DNA of 64,000 nucleotides from Impatiens glandulifera. Its lineage: Eukaryota; Streptophyta; Magnoliopsida; Ericales; Balsaminaceae. The notes beneath the pieces are model-generated. The model was given only the letters and a program-made list of their open reading frames with translations, ran no database searches and had not been told where the DNA came from. The DNA is taken from positions 9,597,505-9,661,504 of the forward strand of contig NC_061862.1 in assembly GCF_907164915.1 (NCBI RefSeq). The letters run 5' to 3'. The stretch's first letter is position 1. Each line of letters opens with the position of its first letter. Below are positions 58,275 through 64,000 of the stretch, piece by piece. The position numbers and the translations under genes were made by a program.

Positions 58275-58668
58275 GTAGGTAATTTTATTAAAATTCAAAG
58301 GGTAAAGAGGTCTTTTCCATTTTTATTTTTAAAGTTCCGTGTTTAGTAATTTATTGACTTTTAAAATAAGCTTCCTATTTTAGCTTATTATTTTTAACCT
58401 GTTTCCACTGAAGTCTATAAAAATAAGTGGTTATAAAGATGTGTTATCAAACCGGCTTATTTTAAATAAGTTCTTAATATATTAAATTAAGTGATAAGTA
58501 AAGTTATCAAACATTGTCTCAGTCTTCAGATCTTAATTTTCAGACATCAAAATATATTTTCAATCTTTTGTTGAAATTATTTTAGATTAATACAATAAAA
58601 TTATCTTAATATGAGGTATTTCATATTTGTTGGTCTATTTTTTAATTTAATAACTTTATTTGTTCACC

Positions 58669-58670
<2 letters not shown>

Positions 58671-58702
<32 letters not shown>
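58671..58702. repeat. (AT)n microsatellite
   Basis: About 32 bp of alternating AT between the inverted duplication and the GC-rich foldback. Confidence 0.9.
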
Positions 58703-58708
<6 letters not shown>

Positions 58709-58991
58709 TATAAAATAAATTATTTAATTTTTATTTTGAAAATACTTTCATATTTAGTCAGGATAAGTATAGCAATAATTATTTCAACTAGCCTTAAGGA
58801 GATCGCTTTGTTTGAATGTTAATACCCTTCAAAAATAAATGATTTTTAATTGTTATTTGATTTAATTGAGAAACTAATAAGTCATTTACCAAAAACAAAA
58901 TTCATATAAATTATAATTATAACATGAGATCTCCATTTAAATTATTCTGTGATTTATACATTAAATATTTAGTTTATAGACTATGTATTGA

Positions 58992-59377
58992 GAAATTTGA
59001 CGAAATGACCCTAAAAATAGTCTTAAATGCACTCGTCAGCATAAATTAAATTGCGCAAATAACTATTTCAAAATATTCTAACAAAATTAATCATGTCGCG
59101 TAACGCGAAGAGGCAGAATCGTCTCGCAAAGGAAAAGTCTGTGAAAAGTCCAAAATATTTTTGCAGGATCGTCACGCGAAGGCGTGATCGTCAAGTGAAG
59201 GGTGCGATCATTCTGGACTTTTTACAGGCTTTTCCTTCGCGAGACGATCCCGCCATTCGCGTTACGCGACGGGGTAATTTTGTCAGAATATTTTGTAGTG
59301 TTCATTTGCGCAATTAAATCTATGCGCTGGTCACCCGCGTATTTAAGAGATTTTTTAGGGTCATCCCGTCAAATTTC
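58992..59377. mobile_element. GC-rich foldback (MITE-like) element
   Basis: The left half is the imperfect reverse complement of the right half over the whole ~386 bp. The ends read GAAATTTGACGAAATGACCC and GGGTCATCCCGTCAAATTTC. Inner paired blocks include CGTAACGCGAA, ATCGTCTCGCRAAGGAAAAG and AAAAAGTCCA, and the centre holds a smaller hairpin, GATCGTCACGC/GCGTGATC. Its middle (59090-59290) is far richer in G, C and CpG than anything around it. No target duplication was found, so the family is unknown. Confidence 0.75.
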
Positions 59378-59388
59378 GCCTATATATC

Positions 59389-59391
<3 letters not shown>

Positions 59392-59430
<39 letters not shown>
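59392..59430. repeat. (TA)n microsatellite
   Basis: About 39 bp of alternating AT immediately right of the foldback element. Confidence 0.9.
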
Positions 59431-59433
<3 letters not shown>

Positions 59434-59434
59434 T

Positions 59435-61378
59435 TACTTTTATTATAAGACTACAACATTTTTTTTCTAAATCTTTTTCACACTTATGTTTCATTTTTAA
59501 TGATTCATCTTTCTAATAATAATAATAATAATAAAATTGAATTATGAATTCTATTTTAACTTCAATATTTTATATAAGCAACTCTAAAAAAAAGTATCAC
59601 TATATTAATATTTAAAATAGAGTAAAAAAAAGTATCACTATATTAATATTTAAAATAGAGTATGTTTATAAAACACCAATGAAGAAGATATTATACTCTA
59701 TTTTAAAGATAAGTTTTATAATTAATATAAATTGAAGACAGGCAAATCTATACCTAATATATATATATATAGAAGATGACATAACCTCTCATTTTTTTAA
59801 TAAATTCAATTTTAGTTACTATTTTTTTTTTATCTAATTAATGGAAAATGGGGATAAAACCTATTTTTATCCACTTATTCTCTATTCATAATTTTTATAT
59901 TATTATTTTAACTCACTCCACTTTTTTTTTACCCAAAATTTTGAATTTCTGAATCTTCTCTGATTGAAGATGCATTTTTTAAGTTAGACTATTTTTAATT
60001 TGAGGTATTGTCAAAGTTTGTTTAATATGAACGGATTCAAGATTTAAAATTAGAGAGCTTAATTAATTATTTTAACAAATTTATGAATGAAATTAATTAG
60101 TAAATTATGGTAGATTTTACCTGTTTTTAAAAATTAAAAAATTATGTCATATCTAGATCACCCAACCCAATATATTTTTCTAATAAAAATGAGAAAGAAA
60201 TCATAAAAAAAACAACTAAAAATGTGAAGAGCCAATGTATATAAAAAGATATGGAATAAATATGACTATCAAGTACTTTTGAAACCATGCAGTCTAAAGA
60301 GGTTCAAATTTAATCTAAACTTTATTTAAAATCAAAGTCTTAAAAATTTTATAATGACAAAAAATCTTAATTAACCATAAAAATTAAAATAAATCTAAAA
60401 TAAGATCATATACTTGAAAATAAAATCTAGAACAAAGCCTTATACATCCTAGTGTAATGTTTGAGTTTTTTTAAAGAATGTTTTATTTATTTGAAAATTA
60501 AATTATCCCATAAGATCATTTTATGATTGACAAAACTATAACTTGTATTTTTACTTTTAATATTAGTAAATGATTTATAAAATATAAAGTAACAAATTCA
60601 AAATTTTGTATTAGGGTGGGCTTACATTTTATGTAATAAATTATATATTAAAAAAAGATGTTATATTATAATATTTAAATAGGTTGAACTCTACCCGATT
60701 TTAAAACATAAAATTCATATATAATAAAATATACATTTACATTCTTAGCTAAATCTCATTTAATATAAAAGTGTCAAAAAATCGGTAAAAAACAGTCTTA
60801 TATTTTATTAATCTTATATTTTATTACAAAGTTCCGTCTTCTTATTTTCATTACTGAAAATGTTTGTTACGTATTAGTAAAAAATGTAATTTTAAAATTA
60901 AATAAATATTTTATTAAGAAAATAAAAAAAATTAAATATAATATAAACCTGATAAATTCTTAAAATTGTAATATTTAATCAAACATAATAAAATCAAATA
61001 ATTTATAAACAACATGAGTAAAAAAATGAAAGAGAATGAAACTCTAATTTTAGAAATTAAAAAAATAAAAATAAAAAATAAAAATCAAATGAAAATAATT
61101 AGATAATAAAAAATAAATATATTATGAATTAGTGAAATAAAATTTAAAATATTCTAAATGAATTGTACTTAAATTGTGAAGGAAATCAACTATCATATTG
61201 TAGAATATATATATATATATATTATATATTATCGAAGAAATTAACTTTAATATATATGAAGGAATATTCATCTTCTTTATTTTTCTGTCTTCTAATTCTT
61301 CAGAGATTAAATAAACACGGAGAGCAAAATCTCAAAGGTACATACATTTGAATAAAAAATCATATTACTATTCTTAAG

Positions 61379-61409
<31 letters not shown>

Positions 61410-61436
61410 TTCATACTATGTTCTTGTTCTCTGTAA
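59435..61436. other. AT-rich intergenic stretch
   Basis: No gene is seen. A 38-bp unit (AAAGTATCACTATATTAATA and following bases) is tandemly duplicated at 59586-59661. An (AT)n run lies at 61207-61220 and a pure T run at 61379-61406. Confidence 0.55.
61379..61406. repeat. Poly-T tract, about 28 bp
   Basis: An uninterrupted T run just left of the nested MITEs. It could be the A tail of a minus-strand retroposon, but no body with pol III boxes was recognised to its right. Confidence 0.8.
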
Positions 61437-62380
61437 GCCTCGTTGATGAAGGAGTTTTGGGATAAATCCCAGTTTTTATCCCAAAACCCAAACATCTTAT
61501 CAACCATCAAATCAAATAATTTTATCATTTAAATACCAAAATTACCCTCTAATTTTATCTTCTCTCTCTAAGACCATTTTCAACCGAAAAACTCATTTTC
61601 AAACTCATTTTTGTGTAAATGTCACATCAAACAGTAATTCTACTCCAACCGAAAAATCAATTCTCAAACCCAAAAGAATATTCTTATAATATTCTTTCTT
61701 ACATCAACTTTTATAACTTTTTAATATCACCCATATCTTTTACAAACTTATAAATTACACCACAATATTATAATATCATCCAAATATTTTAAACTTAAAT
61801 ATAAATTAATTATAAAAATTTATTAAAATAATATATATAATATATATATATAAATAATTTTTTTAATATTATTATAATTTTTTTTAATTATATTATAAAT
61901 TTATGTTATATAAAAAATATTATATAAATTAAATTAATAATTATATAAATAAACTTAATATAAAATATAAGATAAAAATAAAATATAAATAAATAAAACA
62001 TATAAACAAATTAAAATATAAATAAATTATATAAGTAAGTTTAATATATAAAATTAATTAAGTAAAAGTTAAAGGGCTAAAATGTAAAAAAAAAAATATA
62101 TATATGCGTTTGTGAACAGTAACAACGCATATTTGCGTTTTTTGAAGAGGGTTTGGTTTTGCAGTTTGGTTGGAGGAGAAAACCTATTTTGGGTATGAGT
62201 TTCCAGTTCTGTTAGAGATACTCTAAACCATCCTTCTCTCACCTACACCATATCTTCTAAAGTCAAAGGGCAAATTAGTCTTTAAATTTTAAAAACCAAT
62301 TTTTTCCTATTTTTTATCAAATAAGGTTTTTTTGGGATAAAATCAAACAAAATAAAAAAACAACTTCCTCAAACAAGGCC
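61437..62380. mobile_element. Tourist-like MITE, outer member of a nested pair
   Basis: The left end GCCTCGTTGATGAAGG and the right end, inverted GGCCTTGTTTGAGGAAG, form terminal inverted repeats continuing into a TTTTGGGATAAA phrase on both sides. TAA flanks both ends (61434-61436 and 62381-62383), the 3-bp duplication typical of PIF/Harbinger (Tourist) elements. The copy is interrupted by a second MITE at 61572-62223. Confidence 0.65.
61572..62223. mobile_element. Tourist-like MITE nested inside the other MITE
   Basis: The left end GACCATTTTCAACCG and the inverted right end GAGTATCTCTAACAG are diverged versions of a GAGCATCTCCAAC-type terminus common among plant Tourist elements. TAA flanks both sides (61569-61571 and 62224-62226). 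The interior is AT-rich with no coding capacity. Confidence 0.65.
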
Positions 62381-62445
62381 TAAGAGTTAAAGCTTAGATG
62401 GTCTTTGTAGACAAAAACATAATCTTAAATTCAGGTTTTGATAAT

Positions 62446-63692
62446 GGAACCGATTCCTAAACTAATATATTTTTTTTTGTTCATTTGAAAAATAATCTAG
62501 CTTACTATTCAAAATGTTATTTTTTTTAAATTTATTAATTTATTATATTTAAATTCATTATATATATATATATATTTTAAAACTATTATTTTTATAAATT
62601 TGATATATTTAAATTATTATTTGTATAAATTAAATTATTTATATTTTGATATATATTTTAAATTATTATTTGTATAAATTAAATTATTTATATTTTGATA
62701 TATATTTTAAATTATTATTTTTATAAATTTAATTATTTATATTTTGATATATATTTTAAATTATTATTTTTTTTTTATAAATTTGGTTATTTATATTTTA
62801 ATATATATATATTTACATTTCAATTATTATTTATATAATATAATAAATAAACCCTTTAACATTCTAATAAATAATTGATAAAAATTAATAAATTTAAAAT
62901 ATCTTAACCATAATAATATAATAATTAATTATTCATAAAAATAATTACAATCTTCATTTCTTTAAATTATTTAGAATTTTGCTCAAGATATCGTTGGATT
63001 GTGAAATTGTTGTTAGATTGTGATATGTATCGATGTATTGAACTCAATTTTTGAAATGTGCTAGTATGATTTTTACCATATACCTAACAAATCATATTGG
63101 ACGTTCCCAATAACACATGATTGAGAAAAATATGATAATTTTGTTCCAAATAAAAAAATTGAGAAAAAAGAAAACCCAACTAGATTAAATCCGAACCTAA
63201 ATGGATAACTCATGAAGAACCATTATTTGTGGGAGGCCTAAGCAAAATCGTTAATAATTTAAAGAAATGATGATGGTAATCGTTTTTATGAATGATTAAT
63301 TATTATATTATTAGGGTTAAAATATTTTTAATTTATTAATATTTATTAATTATTTATTAAAATGCTAAAAAGAATATTTATTATTTTATATAAATAATAA
63401 TTTTAATATAAATATATAATCAAATTTATAAAAAAAATAATAATTTAAAATTTATATCAAAATATAAATAATCAAATTTATAAAAATAATAATTTAAAAT
63501 ACATATCAAAATATAAATAATTTAATTTATACAAATAATAATTTAAATATATAATAAATTTAAATATAATAAATAAATAAATAAAAAATTAAGTTTGTAG
63601 AATAAACTAGATTAGTTTAAAAATGAATAAACAAAATAAATTACTTTAAGTTATGAAGTTGAACGAAAACCAGGTTAGTTTGAGAATTCATC
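62446..63692. mobile_element. Diverged second copy of the MULE-like foldback family
   Basis: The left end GGAACCGATTCCTAAACTAA and inverted right end GGATGAATTCTCAAACTAAC resemble GAACAGTTTCCCAAACTAAC of the copy at 642. The next blocks (CTTACTATTCAAAAT left, TTTGTAGAATAAACTAGATT right) also correspond, as do long AT-rich inverted segments such as TTATTTATATTTTGATATAT. The 62-bp tandem repeats of the first copy are absent. A convincing 9-bp duplication was not found, consistent with age. Confidence 0.7.
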
Positions 63693-63699
63693 CATAATA

Positions 63700-64000
63700 A
63701 TGTGTTAAAAAATCGGTGGACTTAAGTCACCTAAAAATATATGAAGTGACAATTATTTATAAAATATTAGAAAATGTATTATAATTTAAATAGTTATAAG
63801 AATATACCTACTTTATTTAATAATAATATATCAAAAGATATCCAATAATAATTGAGACATTTATTTGCTAGAATTATATATATTATCATATATTCTGAAT
63901 AATAATATAGTTTTATATAAAAAAGAGTATAATAATTTAGTTTGAAAAATTGAATCATTCTTTAATACGTTGATTGATAAGTTATAAAAGAAAAAGTTAT
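63700..64000. other. AT-rich sequence at the right edge
   Basis: No coding sequence or element boundary was recognised in the last 300 bp. Confidence 0.5.

Larger units (their letters stand above)
56224..58517. mobile_element. Large inverted duplication (~1.13-kb arms), transposon-derived
   Basis: The left arm (56224-57350) and right arm (57368-58517) are reverse complements for their whole length with scattered substitutions and small indels; only 17 bases (57351-57367) separate them. The outer ends read CAGTGTTTTGATAACTTAAT and, inverted, CAATGTTTGATAACTTT. From outside in, each arm has an AT-rich end, a TATA box, a leader, a GGCGGAGGGTCGGGAG exon-like segment, a splice donor, and a doubled ~190-bp repeat. 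No clear target duplication is visible at the chosen ends, so the superfamily is open; CAG ends and style are compatible with hAT but not proof. Confidence 0.85.

Noticed and set aside
61307..61528. A 73-codon minus frame with a Lys run.
   Set aside because: The Lys run is the poly-T tract and the rest is the edge of a MITE.

Overview
The window is nuclear DNA of a flowering plant, almost certainly a eudicot. It is strongly AT-rich, its genes have introns and are kilobases apart, and the spaces are full of LTR retrotransposons, MULE-like and Tourist-like elements, a SINE pair, LINE debris and long AT tracts. Every recognisable gene belongs to a plant family. The species cannot be fixed; an asterid is a guess only.

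Layout. 1-405 holds the promoter and leader of a minus-strand housekeeping-type gene lying off the left edge. 406-8989 is a nest: the decayed tail and 3' LTR of a plus-strand retroelement, with a MULE-like foldback element (642-1724, 9-bp target duplication) inserted in its reading frame and a minus-strand Copia element (3014-8239, TSD ACTGT, reverse transcriptase deleted) inserted in its LTR. 11378-14390 has a DUF789 gene (+) and an RMA-type RING E3 ligase (-), convergent. 19223-20412 is a UPF0496 gene with two membrane segments. 21539-25564 is a complete LTR element with LTRs that look identical but a dead interior. 26097-26676 is a short CASP-like gene. 28215-28530 is a tandem SINE-like pair. 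30379-33462 is a DUF1421/FLOE gene. 36379-41724 is an intronless callose synthase of the CALS12/PMR4 type, convergent with a GH5 endo-beta-mannanase (42409-43957). 49916-51611 is a WSD1-like wax ester synthase. The last 12 kb has no convincing gene but contains a ~2.3 kb inverted duplication (56224-58517), a GC-rich foldback (58992-59377), two nested Tourist-type MITEs and a decayed relative of the left MULE.

There is no operon logic here. The coherent theme is the cell surface: callose synthase, mannanase, wax ester synthase and a CASP-like protein all act at the plasma membrane, wall or cuticle, though clustering may be chance. The best candidate for something undescribed is the inverted duplication at 56224-58517. 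Each arm carries a TATA box, leader, short exon-like stretch and splice donor facing the centre, so a read-through transcript would fold into a hairpin about 1 kb long. This recalls the maize Mu killer arrangement and could be a natural silencing locus. Splice sites, element ends and target duplications were assigned by eye.
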